A stretch of 43,307 nt of DNA from Candidatus Neomicrothrix sp. (GTDB lineage Bacteria; Actinomycetota; Acidimicrobiia; Acidimicrobiales; Aldehydirespiratoraceae), in assembly GCA_017852795.1 (NCBI GenBank), contig JAFMKU010000007.1:21567-64873 (forward strand), read 5' to 3'. Shown one piece after another: positions 23,094-32,137 of the stretch; position 1 is the first letter of the stretch, and each line of letters opens with the position of its first letter. Below the pieces are notes generated by a model that was given only the letters and a program-made list of their open reading frames with translations, had not been told where the DNA came from and made no database searches. The translations under genes and the position numbers were made by a program.

Positions 23094-23168
23094 TCGGGCT
23101 GAGAGGATTTGAACCTCCGACCTTCGGTCCCCCAGACCGACGCGCTAACCAAGCTGCGCCACAGCCCG
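23094..23168 (-). tRNA. tRNA-Pro (anticodon GGG)
   Basis: The minus strand folds into a full cloverleaf of 75 nt. The acceptor stem is CGGGCTG/CAGCCCG with discriminator A, the D arm GCGC-AGCTTGGTTA-GCGC, the anticodon stem TCGGT/ACCGA with loop CTGGGGG, and the T arm closes with loop TTCAAAT. The loop places GGG at 34-36, reading CCC/CCU proline codons. CCA is not encoded. TACGCT (23184-23179) about ten bases upstream is a plausible -10. Confidence 0.97.
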
Positions 23169-23302
23169 TGGCGACCTGAGCGTACCGCACCTGACCTACG
23201 GGTCCTACCTGCCGACACGACCCAAACATCAACTCCGCGTCGGCATCACATCACGTGACCAATGACCGTTCGCCGTCACAATGGGCGGTTGGCCCGCTCC
23301 GC

Positions 23303-23308
23303 TACCGT
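23303..23308 (+). promoter_or_regulatory. Predicted -10 box of the RND gene
   Basis: TACCGT ends seven bases before the GTG at 23316. No Shine-Dalgarno is visible, so a leaderless start is predicted. Confidence 0.45.
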
Positions 23309-23315
23309 CTGACCT

Positions 23316-26015
23316 GTGCCTCACCCCCCGACTGGGCGGCCGAGTTTCTTTACTCGTCCTGCCATCGCCGCGTCCCGCCATCCCAAAACCACGATCGCTA
23401 TTTGGATCCTGCTGCTTGCGGTAGGCGGATACGCCTTCAACCGTGGTTTGGATCGTGAAGGTTTCCCTCCGGTCAACGTGCCGGTCGCCACGGTCGACGC
23501 CATCTGGTTTGTTGACGATGCCGCCCGGGTCGATGAGGAAATCGCCCAACCGGTGTACGAAGCCATCAAGGATGCTCCTGGGGTGGCCTCGGTCCAGACC
23601 TTCAGCCGACCCGACGGGTTCCTCGGGTTCATCGAGTTCGACGGCGGCTACACATCGATCCAAGGAGTCACCGAACTTCAAGCCATTGCCGTTCCCGGCC
23701 TGCCCGCCGAAGTTGAACTCACCTATTCACCGATAGACGCCACCAAATTTCTCGAAACCTACGACATGGTCGTCACCGTCGTCGGACCGACCGATGCCTC
23801 CCCCGAAGCGCTCGAAACCCAAGCTGAGCTGGTCGCCACCCACCTGCAAGACACCGCCACCGTTGCATCAACCGAAGTTCTGCGCCTGCTCACCGAATCG
23901 ACCAACCCGGCGACCGGAGAACCCGAAATTCGCCGGACCGACTTCAACCGGTACGCCGATCGTGGCGACATGGTCGCGACTGAATCGATCGGGATCGGCA
24001 TCATCCGCAACCTCAACGTTGACGCTGACGTGCTCGAGTTCAGCCGCCAAGTCCAGCAGTCCCTCGACAGCCTCGATGTCCTTGAACCCGGCTATCGGGC
24101 CGTGATCGGTGCCGATTTCGCTATTGAAGTACAAGACCAGCTCGACACGCTCACCAGCAACTTGCTGTTCGGGCTTATCGCGGTGGCCATCGTCAGCTTC
24201 TTGCTGATCGGTTGGCGGGCCGCGCTGATCACCGCGGCGTTCATGGGCACCGTAATGCTGACCACCATGGCCGGACTGTGGATTATCGGCTATTCGCGAA
24301 ACACCATCACGTTCTTCGCGTTGGTTTTGACGCTCGGCCTGCTCGTCGACGACGCGATCGTTGTCAGCGAATCAATCGACGCGTCTCGCGACCTTGAACC
24401 CGACACCGAACCTTCCGACAACTCGCCCAGTGCCGATCCTTCCCTGAGCATCGTGCGACGGGCCGTGGACCGGGTCGCCAGCGCCTCGTTTGCCGGGACG
24501 TTGTCGACCGTCACCGTCTTTGCCCCGATGGCGTTCGTCACCGGCATCCTCGGCGAGTTCATTCGCCCAATTCCGGTCACTGTGATCCTCACCCTCAGCG
24601 TTTCGTTCCTGCTGAGCATCACCCTGATCCCCGCGTTGGGTCGAGTCTTTATCCTGCGAGGCACCACGGCCGGTCCGCTGGTCGGTGTCCAAAAACGAAT
24701 CGCTCGACGCCTAGGCCGCCTCGCGGTGTTCCCGGCTGGACGCGGCGTCCGCGGCTTCGCGAGCGGCGTCGGGTTGATCCTTTTTGCCTTGGTGTTGATC
24801 GCGGTTGGGTTCGGGACCGCGGCTCGTATCGGGTTCAACATTTTCCCACCAACCAAAGACTCCAACGTCGTTCAGATCACCGTTGAGTTCGACCCGGGAA
24901 CCACCATCGAGCAAGCCCAAGCCATCCAGCACGAGGTCGACGCCATCGTGCTCGCCGAACTCGGTGACGACCTTGACCGCTATCAGGTCATCATCGGCGA
25001 CAGCCGCCGGGCCTACGTGTTCGTCGAACTCGTTCCGTTCAAGAGCCGCGACACCACCTCCCCCACCTACGCCGATCGGATCGAAACCGCGACCGGCGAT
25101 CTGGTCGGGGCGCGGGTTGGGAGTCAGGCCACCAGCAACGGACCTCCCGCGGAGGATTTCCCGTTCCGAACGCAGATCGTCTTCGAACCGGCCCAAGCTG
25201 AGGCCGCCAACGCGCTGGCCAATGAGATTACCCGCCAGCTCCCCGGTCAGGTACTGGACAAGAGCACCGGTGCGACCACCACGGTCGGCACCACGTTCAC
25301 GGCGAGCGCCGGGCGGGTTTGGCGGGTTGATGGTCGTTCGATCATCGAGATTCGCGCCCAGTTCGACACGCAGGACACCACCGGCAACCTGGCCGCGGCC
25401 GAACAACTCGTGACCGACCTGTTTCCTCCCGAAACGTTGACCGCCCGAGGGCTGAACGCCGACGCGCTCGAGTTTGATTACGGCCTCGAATCCGACAACC
25501 AGGACGACTTCGCCGTGCTCGGTTACGCCCTGATCGTCGCTATCGCCTTGATGCTGGTGTTCCTGATGATCCAGTTCCGTTCATTCACCCAGCCGCTCCT
25601 AGTGTTCCTCGCCGTCCCGTTCAGCTTCTTCGGGGTGTTCACGTTGCTCGAACAAACCAACAACCAGCTCAGCTTCCTTGTCATGGTCGGGTTCATCGCC
25701 CTGGTGGGGGTCGCCGTTAACAACACGATCCTGCTGGTCGACGCCGCCAACCAGGAACGGCGCCGGGGGGTACGACCGTCACGGGCGATCGCTACCGCCA
25801 TCGAACAACGGTTCCGGCCGCTGCTAGTCACCACCGCAACCACCGTCGCCGGGTTGCTTCCGCTGGCCCTCAGCGACCCGTTCTGGGAAGCGCTCTGTTT
25901 CGTGCTGATCGGTGGTCTTGTGAGTTCCACACTGCTGGTGCTGATCACCTTCCCGGCTATGTATCTCGGGGTGGAACGGGCCCGGATGGCGGTCGTGCGG
26001 CTACGTAACCGCTAA
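23316..26015 (+). CDS. RND-family efflux transporter (AcrB/HAE1-like)
   Basis: This 899-residue inner-membrane pump has TM1 at about 25-42 and a large external loop (about 45-270). A helix bundle follows, with TM4 containing LGLLVDDAIVVSESID; Asp345-Asp346 are the proton-relay aspartates conserved in HAE1-type RND proteins. A second TM1-like helix (RGFASGVGLILFALVLIAVG) introduces the second external loop, and a second bundle closes the protein with LVGVAVNNTILLVDAANQERR and RPLLVTTATTVAGLLPLAL. It is about 130 residues shorter than AcrB. No membrane-fusion or outer-membrane partner is adjacent, as expected in a monoderm. Substrate is unknown. Confidence 0.92.
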   Translation: MPHPPTGRPSFFTRPAIAASRHPKTTIAIWILLLAVGGYAFNRGLDREGFPPVNVPVATVDAIWFVDDAARVDEEIAQPVYEAIKDAPGVASVQTFSRPDGFLGFIEFDGGYTSIQGVTELQAIAVPGLPAEVELTYSPIDATKFLETYDMVVTVVGPTDASPEALETQAELVATHLQDTATVASTEVLRLLTESTNPATGEPEIRRTDFNRYADRGDMVATESIGIGIIRNLNVDADVLEFSRQVQQSLDSLDVLEPGYRAVIGADFAIEVQDQLDTLTSNLLFGLIAVAIVSFLLIGWRAALITAAFMGTVMLTTMAGLWIIGYSRNTITFFALVLTLGLLVDDAIVVSESIDASRDLEPDTEPSDNSPSADPSLSIVRRAVDRVASASFAGTLSTVTVFAPMAFVTGILGEFIRPIPVTVILTLSVSFLLSITLIPALGRVFILRGTTAGPLVGVQKRIARRLGRLAVFPAGRGVRGFASGVGLILFALVLIAVGFGTAARIGFNIFPPTKDSNVVQITVEFDPGTTIEQAQAIQHEVDAIVLAELGDDLDRYQVIIGDSRRAYVFVELVPFKSRDTTSPTYADRIETATGDLVGARVGSQATSNGPPAEDFPFRTQIVFEPAQAEAANALANEITRQLPGQVLDKSTGATTTVGTTFTASAGRVWRVDGRSIIEIRAQFDTQDTTGNLAAAEQLVTDLFPPETLTARGLNADALEFDYGLESDNQDDFAVLGYALIVAIALMLVFLMIQFRSFTQPLLVFLAVPFSFFGVFTLLEQTNNQLSFLVMVGFIALVGVAVNNTILLVDAANQERRRGVRPSRAIATAIEQRFRPLLVTTATTVAGLLPLALSDPFWEALCFVLIGGLVSSTLLVLITFPAMYLGVERARMAVVRLRNR

Positions 26016-26022
26016 CTCCCGG

Positions 26023-26232
26023 TTAGAAAACAGCCAGGATCGCCTGGATCAAACGCCACAGCAGATACCCGCCGGCGGCCGCCACTCCGACCCAGAAATG
26101 CCACGGGGTGTGCACCGGTTCGTGATCAACCCCCGGTGTTCCTTCCAGCGGACCCGAACACGTCGGACAGCGGCCATCGGCCCCAACCGAAGACGGTGTC
26201 CAGTTCTTCTCACACGGGTCGCACCAAGGCAT
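26023..26232 (-). CDS. Small zinc-ribbon membrane protein
   Basis: This encodes 69 residues with two CxxC pairs (Cys4/Cys7 and Cys22/Cys25), forming a zinc ribbon at the N-terminus. A proline/histidine-rich linker follows, and a single C-terminal transmembrane helix (HFWVGVAAAGGYLLWRLIQAI) would keep the ribbon in the cytoplasm. I do not recognise a named family. It ends seven bases from the convergent RND stop and starts 32 bases after the SpoIIE gene, so it may be co-transcribed with the latter. Confidence 0.7.
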   Translation of the reverse strand: MPWCDPCEKNWTPSSVGADGRCPTCSGPLEGTPGVDHEPVHTPWHFWVGVAAAGGYLLWRLIQAILAVF

Positions 26233-26264
26233 CAGCGTTGAGCGTAGAGCCAGTAAACCCGGGA

Positions 26265-27344
26265 TCAGTCCCGACGGATCGCCATAATCGCGGTGTCGTC
26301 GTCGATCACCCCACCTGCGTGATCTTTCGCGGCGTCAAGCAGGGCTTTGCAGAGCACATCGGGTGGCGCGTTGAGTTCTCGTTCGGTGGTTTTGATGATC
26401 CGTTCTTCGCCAAACTGCGAACTGCCAGCTCGGGCTTCGGCCAGACCATCGGTGTACATCACCACCAGATCGCCGCTTTCCATCGGGATCTCCCGCGAGA
26501 AATACTGTGCCTCGGGATCAAGCATCAACAATGGCCCGGTGGAGCGCAGCGGCAACGTCCCGTCGGCTTGGAAGAGGAACACCGCCGGGTGGCCGGCTGA
26601 CACGTACCGCAACGTTCCCGCTTCGGTGTCAAACACGATGACCGCCGCCGAAATGAACTCTTCGTGACGGTCGCCGGTCGAAAGCTGCTCGTTGAGTTCT
26701 TCAAAGGCCTGCGCCGGGTCACGGAATTGACGGAGGAATACCCGAAGCAGGTACTTGGCCTGGAACGCGGTGATCGACGATTCGATACCGTGCCCGGCCA
26801 CATCGCCAATCACGGCCGCCACTCGGGTCGGACCAACCCGGTGTACATCGAAGAAGTCTCCGGCCATCAAACCCGAACCAGCCTGATACACCCGACCGAT
26901 TTCAAAACCGGTGAAATCCGGAACCTCTTCGGGAGCGAGCCGAGCAGCCCACGCCTTCGGAGCTAACTGTTCTTGTTCCAACGCCTCACCGGCACGGCGT
27001 TCAATGTCCCACCGGTTGCGTGACATGCGAGCTTCGCGTACCGAAAGCCGAGCCCACCACAGCGACGCACCGGCTGGGGCGGTCACCAGCGCGAACACCA
27101 GCGACGAACCTGACGGTGCGAACGCCAACGTTGACAGAAACGCACAGGTCAATAACCCGTACACGATCGCGGCGTGGGCTTCTTTGCGGTAAGCCGAGAA
27201 CGCCAACGACTGCGCCTCAACGTCATGGGTGGTGTCGGCTTCAATCAGCCGGACAACACGAAGGCGAAGCCTCGCCGACCGGACATTCACCAGTGTGGCC
27301 AGCAGGCACAACACGGTGGTCAGAGACAGAAGTAGAAAAGTCAC
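26265..27344 (-). CDS. SpoIIE-type PP2C phosphatase with N-terminal membrane segments
   Basis: The product is 359 residues from GTG 27344, preceded by GAGGAG. Three hydrophobic segments (about 1-20, 57-75 and 80-98) anchor it. A short helical linker (MSRNRWDIERRAGEALEQEQ) leads to a PP2C/SpoIIE domain from about 140. Metal-binding residues are in GSGLMAGDFFDV, AVIGDVAGHGIESS, SAGHPAVFLF and VVMYTDGLAEAR, with a late DDDTAIMAIRRD. Such enzymes dephosphorylate anti-sigma-factor antagonists in partner-switching pathways. No sensor domain, anti-sigma or antagonist gene is adjacent, so its partner is encoded elsewhere. Confidence 0.9.
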   Translation of the reverse strand: MTFLLLSLTTVLCLLATLVNVRSARLRLRVVRLIEADTTHDVEAQSLAFSAYRKEAHAAIVYGLLTCAFLSTLAFAPSGSSLVFALVTAPAGASLWWARLSVREARMSRNRWDIERRAGEALEQEQLAPKAWAARLAPEEVPDFTGFEIGRVYQAGSGLMAGDFFDVHRVGPTRVAAVIGDVAGHGIESSITAFQAKYLLRVFLRQFRDPAQAFEELNEQLSTGDRHEEFISAAVIVFDTEAGTLRYVSAGHPAVFLFQADGTLPLRSTGPLLMLDPEAQYFSREIPMESGDLVVMYTDGLAEARAGSSQFGEERIIKTTERELNAPPDVLCKALLDAAKDHAGGVIDDDTAIMAIRRD

Positions 27345-27390
27345 GGGTGCTCCTCGTCAAGCACGGTACGGCGAGCTTAGTCGTTCAAAC

Positions 27391-28698
27391 TCAATCGTTA
27401 CGGCGGCGCACCCGCAGCTTGATTGGGGTTGAGCCCATGTCGAACGTTTCTCGAAGGGAACGCTCCAGGTAGCGCATGTAGGTCCGAGGTAGTTCACGGT
27501 TTGCAAACAAGGTGAAGGTAGGCGGATCGGTAGCCCCCTGGGTCGCGTACATCACCCGCGCTCCCTGCGGGGCTGGCTGCGCCGCTTGCGCCGCTCGAAT
27601 GCAGGCGTTGACTTCGCGGGTAGGGATCCGACGGCGGTAATCCCCCACCGCCTGCTGCAATTCGGGCCACAACCGGTTCACGCCTTTGCCGGTCAGCGCC
27701 GAAATCCGCAACACCGGAGGGTCACCAAGGAACCCGAGCTTTCGTTGCACGTCATCACCGATCTTGCCTCGCTGTTCGGTGTTGAGCAGCTCCCATTTGT
27801 TGAGAAGGATCACGATCGGGCAACCCGCAGCATCAACTCGCTCAGCTAGGCGCTGATCCTGGTGGGTCACCCCGATGGTGGCGTCGATGACCAGCAGCGC
27901 AACGTCGGAGTCATCGACCGCTTTCAGGGCCCGTACCAGCGAGTAGTACTCGGTGTCTTGATCAATCTTGGCTTTGCGCCGCATACCGGCCGTGTCGACG
28001 AAACGGATCGGGCCGGTTTCGGTTTCTACGATCGTGTCGATCGCGTCACGGGTAGTGCCGGCCCGGTCGTGCACCACGGCGCGTTCTTCGCCGATCAACC
28101 GGTTGAACAGGGTCGATTTGCCCACGTTGGGTCGGCCAACGAGGGTTACCGAGAACAATTCAGGATCCGACGTCTTCGGATCCTCGAACGGTTCGTCGCT
28201 GCCTTCGGGAAGCAACGACACCAACCGGTCAAGCAAATCACCGGTGCCGCGCCCGTGCAGCGAACTCACCGCGAATGGTTCACCGAGGCCAAGACCCATG
28301 AACTCCCAGATCGCCAATTCTTGATTCTGGTGATCGATCTTGTTGGCGACCACCAACACCGGAGTGTCAAGACGGCGCAGAATCAACGCCACCCGTTCGT
28401 CTTCTGGCGTGACCCCCACCGTGGAATCGACGACCAACAAAATGGCTTGTGCGTCGCGCATCGCCTGTTCGGACTGGGCCGACACTTTGTCATCCAACGA
28501 GTCGCCGTCGGCCATCCAGCCACCCGTGTCGAGCAGCGTGAACTGGTGTCCCTGCCATTCGGCATCGACCGCTTTGCGGTCCCGGGTCACCCCCGGGCGT
28601 TCCTCAACGATCGCTTCGCGACGGCCCAATATTCGGTTCACTAACGTCGATTTGCCGACGTTGGGTCGGCCAACGATCGCAACCACGGGAAGACTCAT
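27391..28698 (-). CDS. der: Ribosome-assembly GTPase Der (EngA)
   Basis: The 435-residue protein has two tandem GTPase domains. The first begins VAIVGRPNVGKSTLVNRILG with DTGGW and NKID; the second begins VTLVGRPNVGKSTLFNRLIG with DTAGMRRKAKI and NKWE. A C-terminal KH-like domain includes ATQGATDPPTFTLFANRELP and ends in basic residues. Der acts in 50S subunit maturation. The start overlaps the DUF512 stop by four bases (ATGA), so expression is coupled to that gene. Length and motif set are normal. Confidence 0.97.
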   Translation of the reverse strand: MSLPVVAIVGRPNVGKSTLVNRILGRREAIVEERPGVTRDRKAVDAEWQGHQFTLLDTGGWMADGDSLDDKVSAQSEQAMRDAQAILLVVDSTVGVTPEDERVALILRRLDTPVLVVANKIDHQNQELAIWEFMGLGLGEPFAVSSLHGRGTGDLLDRLVSLLPEGSDEPFEDPKTSDPELFSVTLVGRPNVGKSTLFNRLIGEERAVVHDRAGTTRDAIDTIVETETGPIRFVDTAGMRRKAKIDQDTEYYSLVRALKAVDDSDVALLVIDATIGVTHQDQRLAERVDAAGCPIVILLNKWELLNTEQRGKIGDDVQRKLGFLGDPPVLRISALTGKGVNRLWPELQQAVGDYRRRIPTREVNACIRAAQAAQPAPQGARVMYATQGATDPPTFTLFANRELPRTYMRYLERSLRETFDMGSTPIKLRVRRRND

Positions 28699-30110
28699 CG
28701 CAACTCCAATGCCATGCGGAGCGCCCCGCCGTCGGTAGAGATCACCTCGACGGGGCGCGGAAGATCAGCGACGGACATGCCGTCAAGAAAAACACCCCGG
28801 CTCAAACACACGTCGGGAAGCAAATAGCGGTGGCCTTCCGGCTGCTCGTTCAACACTCGAGCCACATCTTCGCCGACCATCAGACCGGTTACGCCGATCG
28901 TCCCTCCGAAATACTGGTTTTCGACCGGTATCAGGCGAACGTCGTTTCGTCCCGAAGCGGCCAGCAACGGTTCAAGAATCGGCGCGCCCAGCGTTCCGGT
29001 CAATACCCCTACCGGCGCGTTGCGGCGAGGCGACAAGGTGACCAGAGCTGCTACTGGTTCGTTCGGGTCGGTTCCGCCTACCGAAACCACCGCCGCCGGC
29101 GACCCTTGCCGGGGTGCCCGGTAGCCGTCGGCGGGGGCACCATCTACCCAGGCGAAAAACCCGGCCCGGGGGCCGGTCGGTTCGGTCACGGCTGGATCAA
29201 AGAACTCGGCTTCCAGCGTGCGGGCCATGCCGATGCCGTCCTCGTGCATCGGGAACCCCTCGTAGCTTTCCGCGTCCGGGAACGGCTGCCCGGCCATCAG
29301 GTAGTACTCGTCGGAGGCGAACACCATCCGTCGCTGCAAACATTCGAGAAAAACCTGCTGGTATTCAGCAACCAACTCCACGACTCGCAGCGCTTCGTCA
29401 CGAGTGTGGGGACGCATTCGCGGCTGTTTGGAAAACTTCGAGAGCCCCAACGGCACCACGCTAACCGTTGCCAATTCAGGGAACCGTTCGAGCACCCCGG
29501 CCAAAGTGTCGTCGAGTACGTCACCGTCATTGACCCCCGGGCAGACCACGATCTGACCGTGCACTTCGATGCCGTGATCCAGCAACGCCCGAAGCCAACG
29601 CAGCGACACCGCACCGCGCCGGTTCTGCAAAATGTCAGCCCGAACGTCAGGGTCGGTGGCGTGGATCGACACGTTCAGCGGTGACAACCGTTCGGTGATG
29701 ACCCGCTCCAGATCCAGTTCCGTGAACCTGGTCAAAGTGGTGAAATTTCCGTACAGAAACGACAGTCGGTAATCGTCGTCTTTGAGATACAGCGAACGTC
29801 GCATGCCTTTCGGCAGTTGGTAGATGAAACAGAACTCGCAGTGGTTATCGCAGGTCTGCACCTTGTCGAAGATGGCGGCGTGAACTTCGGCCCCCAACGG
29901 TTGACCCGCATCCTTGTCAACGAAGAGTTCTAACCGTTCGCTCCCACGGCTGACCACCAGATCAAGGTCGGCTTCATCGGTGAGTATCTGCCAACGAATC
30001 ACGTCACGTGGCGTTTCGCCAGCCACCAAAACGATTTCGTCTCCGGCTTGCAGCCCGGCTCGCTCGGCAGGTGAAGCCGGCTCAACCGCTATCACTCGGG
30101 GGTTACTCAC
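28695..30110 (-). CDS. DUF512 protein: PDZ domain plus radical-SAM-like Fe-S module
   Basis: The 471-residue protein opens with a PDZ-like domain (about 1-65, SPAERAGLQAGDEIVLVAGE). A cysteine motif CDNHCEFCF (Cys87-x3-Cys91-x2-Cys94) of the radical-SAM type follows, then a barrel-like region with LSFLYGNFTTLTRF, SPLNVSIHATDP and VHGQIVVCPGVNDG. The C-terminal DUF512 region (about 240-460) includes LTGTLGAPILEPLL and VENQYFGGTIGVTGLM. It belongs to the family of putative Fe-S oxidoreductases often encoded beside der; the reaction is unknown. The GTG at 30110 has a TAACGT -10 box six bases upstream and no Shine-Dalgarno. Confidence 0.9.
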   Translation of the reverse strand: MSNPRVIAVEPASPAERAGLQAGDEIVLVAGETPRDVIRWQILTDEADLDLVVSRGSERLELFVDKDAGQPLGAEVHAAIFDKVQTCDNHCEFCFIYQLPKGMRRSLYLKDDDYRLSFLYGNFTTLTRFTELDLERVITERLSPLNVSIHATDPDVRADILQNRRGAVSLRWLRALLDHGIEVHGQIVVCPGVNDGDVLDDTLAGVLERFPELATVSVVPLGLSKFSKQPRMRPHTRDEALRVVELVAEYQQVFLECLQRRMVFASDEYYLMAGQPFPDAESYEGFPMHEDGIGMARTLEAEFFDPAVTEPTGPRAGFFAWVDGAPADGYRAPRQGSPAAVVSVGGTDPNEPVAALVTLSPRRNAPVGVLTGTLGAPILEPLLAASGRNDVRLIPVENQYFGGTIGVTGLMVGEDVARVLNEQPEGHRYLLPDVCLSRGVFLDGMSVADLPRPVEVISTDGGALRMALELR

Positions 30111-30116
30111 CCCCTA

Positions 30117-30122
30117 ACGTTA
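30117..30122 (-). promoter_or_regulatory. Predicted -10 box of the DUF512-der operon
   Basis: Minus-strand TAACGT ends six bases before the GTG at 30110. It predicts a leaderless transcript covering DUF512 and der. The rest of the gap to 30261 shows no gene. Confidence 0.45.
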
Positions 30123-30261
30123 GCGCCCGCACCGAATCGCCCACCCCGGGTTGCGTTTCGATGCTTTTCATGTACTCTCGTTTTTACGGATTTGGATCGA
30201 CATCCGCGCACCCCCGTTTGATCCCTGACTCGCAACGACCGACAGGGCCAACGGCATTTCA

Positions 30262-31362
30262 ATGGGTGGTATCTCGATCAGTGTTGACGGCGACCAATTG
30301 GTTGCACTCAAACGGGCTTCCGATGCGGATTCTCAGGCGCGGCTCGCCCATGAGGCAGAAATCCTCTGTGAGCTGGAACACCCTGGGGTGATCCGTTTCG
30401 TCGACTGGCAACCCGGGCCGGAACCAACGCTGGCCACCGTGTTTGTCGGACCGGAGAACTGGGCCGGCCATCCACCGAACACGCTGGAGGACATCCTGAC
30501 TGGGATCGCCGAGTTGAGTGCCATCGTTGCCGACCTTCACACCGCCGGGATCTGTCATGGAGATGTCCAAGCAGAACACGTACTGGTTGGGTCGAAAGGG
30601 CTACCGGTGCTCTGCGGGTTCGGTGTAGCCCAAGCGGTCAGCGACGACGGTCGACAAACCGATCGAGATCAGCTTCTGGCGTTGGCCCGCCACCTTGGCC
30701 GCAACCTGCCTCCCGACCAGCAAGCTCGCCTCCACGCTGCCCTGCCCGCGGTAAGCGACCCAGAACACAGCTTCCGGGAGGCGGTGAGGATCCTTGACGC
30801 CCACGTTGCCAACCCTCCACCAGCGCAGCGCTGGGTCCCGGAACGACAGCAGGTTCGTCATGGCGTCATCGCAGCCGCGACATTGGTTGTCGTCGTCGTT
30901 GTGGCAATGACCGTCTTCGGCAACGATCAACCAGCCAGCCAAGCGCCTACAACCAACCAAACCCCCGCGACCAGCCAAACCCCCGCGACCAGCCAAGCCC
31001 CTGATCTCGACACGGTGACTACCACTGCGCCACCGGTCGAACTTTTCACCGGCGACCCGGCCATCAGCGCACAGGTCGTCATTACCCACGACGGACGCCA
31101 GTACGGACTCGGTGCCGAAGGCGACCTGGTTACCGTGGGCGACTGGAACTGCGACGGGACACCCACCCTGGCCGCTCTGCGTCCCGCAACCGGTGAGGTC
31201 GTGGTGTTCTCCGCCTGGCCGACATCGGGTGCCACCCTGACTCCCTCGCATCGCGTGATTGTCGCTGACGCGCTCGAGTTCATTACGGACTCCTCACCCT
31301 GTCCCGAGCTTCGGATCCGGACCGCGTTCGGCTCCCAGCTCGTTACCCCTCCAAGGAGCTGA
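30262..31362 (+). CDS. Membrane-anchored pseudokinase with an FG-GAP-like extracellular part
   Basis: In this 366-residue protein the N-terminal region (about 1-185) is a shortened protein-kinase fold: VALK with Lys17, an αC-type HEAEIL, and a catalytic-loop segment CHGDVQAEHVLV (His99-Gly-Asp101). Key catalytic positions are changed. The loop Lys is Gln103, the metal-binding Asn is His106, and the DFG aspartate is Gly119 (GFG). No glycine-rich loop is evident before Lys17. A helix (about 201-219) crosses the membrane. A Gln/Thr/Pro linker with an exact 18-bp repeat leads to an external domain with GDWNCDGTPTLAALRPATGE, resembling FG-GAP/VCBS calcium-binding repeats. An in-frame TGA 12 codons upstream limits the start. 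LysM follows one base later. Confidence 0.82.
   Translation: MGGISISVDGDQLVALKRASDADSQARLAHEAEILCELEHPGVIRFVDWQPGPEPTLATVFVGPENWAGHPPNTLEDILTGIAELSAIVADLHTAGICHGDVQAEHVLVGSKGLPVLCGFGVAQAVSDDGRQTDRDQLLALARHLGRNLPPDQQARLHAALPAVSDPEHSFREAVRILDAHVANPPPAQRWVPERQQVRHGVIAAATLVVVVVVAMTVFGNDQPASQAPTTNQTPATSQTPATSQAPDLDTVTTTAPPVELFTGDPAISAQVVITHDGRQYGLGAEGDLVTVGDWNCDGTPTLAALRPATGEVVVFSAWPTSGATLTPSHRVIVADALEFITDSSPCPELRIRTAFGSQLVTPPRS
30957..30992 (+). repeat. Two exact 18-bp tandem units in the pseudokinase linker
   Basis: The unit ccaaacccccgcgaccag occurs at 30957-30974 and 30975-30992, with a degenerate partial copy after it. It encodes the QTPATS repeats of the extracellular linker. Confidence 0.9.
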
Positions 31363-31363
31363 C

Positions 31364-32137
31364 ATGTTCACTGCCACTCGACTCACCCTGCTGTCCCTCG
31401 CCGGGCTGCTCGGCTTGCTGGCTTTACCAACCCCCGCACTCGACCTACTCGCCGAACCCACCGACGGGTTGCTTTGGTGGGAGACGGCCGGAACCGCGAT
31501 GGCTGCGGCGACGGTCATCCAACTGGCGGTCGCGGCCTACTGCCTGTACGTCCTGATGGTGTCAACAACCGTTTTGATCGCTGGCTGGTGCCGGTTGGCT
31601 TCGCTGCAACGAGTGGCCCTTCGATACGCACTCCCCTCCCTTCGCCGGTCGCTTTGTGCCGGGGTCGCCATTGGGGTTCTTAGCGTTACCAGCGCCCACG
31701 CCGCCGAAACCGGCCAACTAGACCTCACCGACCTCGGTCCCGCTACCACCACTGACCAACATCGGCCCACCATGGTGCTCTACGATCTCGGCCCCGCCGA
31801 AACGGTAGCTGTGAGCACCGAGGAGGAACCGGTGGCGACCGATCAACCGACCGATCAACCCGACCGGGTTGGCGACCCGTTGGCGACGTGGACGGTCACT
31901 CCCGGTGACAGCTTGTGGACGATCGCCCGCCAGGTGCTGGTCGCCAACCAGCAACTCGAACCATCGACCACCGAAATCGCGACCTACTGGTCAGCAGTGA
32001 TCGCCGCCAATACGGACCGTGTAACCAACCCGGACCTGATCTTTCCCGGTCAAGAACTGGTGTTGCCGGCGCTGGCTTTCACCACCGAAGATACGGGAAA
32101 CGCTGAGGATCCTGAGATCACTCCGGAGGGGGTGTAG
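31364..32137 (+). CDS. LysM-domain membrane protein
   Basis: The product is 257 residues from ATG 31364, behind AAGGAG. Hydrophobic segments lie at about 5-30, 42-70 and 92-112, the last ending in a possible signal-type cleavage site SAHAA. After an acidic Thr/Pro-rich linker, a C-terminal LysM domain is clear: WTVTPGDSLWTIARQVL, then YWSAVIAANTDRV, then NPDLIFPGQELVLP. LysM binds peptidoglycan. The gene starts one base after the pseudokinase stop, so the pair is translationally linked and both have wall-facing parts. Its last 20 bases overlap the convergent BldD-like gene. Confidence 0.88.
   Translation: MFTATRLTLLSLAGLLGLLALPTPALDLLAEPTDGLLWWETAGTAMAAATVIQLAVAAYCLYVLMVSTTVLIAGWCRLASLQRVALRYALPSLRRSLCAGVAIGVLSVTSAHAAETGQLDLTDLGPATTTDQHRPTMVLYDLGPAETVAVSTEEEPVATDQPTDQPDRVGDPLATWTVTPGDSLWTIARQVLVANQQLEPSTTEIATYWSAVIAANTDRVTNPDLIFPGQELVLPALAFTTEDTGNAEDPEITPEGV

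Noticed and set aside
23061-23168. Integration site (att) at the tRNA-Pro 3' end
   Set aside because: No integrase, no duplicated tRNA end, and the flanking genes are ordinary chromosomal genes.
30957-31000. Short tandem repeats as a CRISPR-like array
   Set aside because: Two contiguous 18-bp units without spacers, in frame within a coding Thr/Pro/Gln linker.
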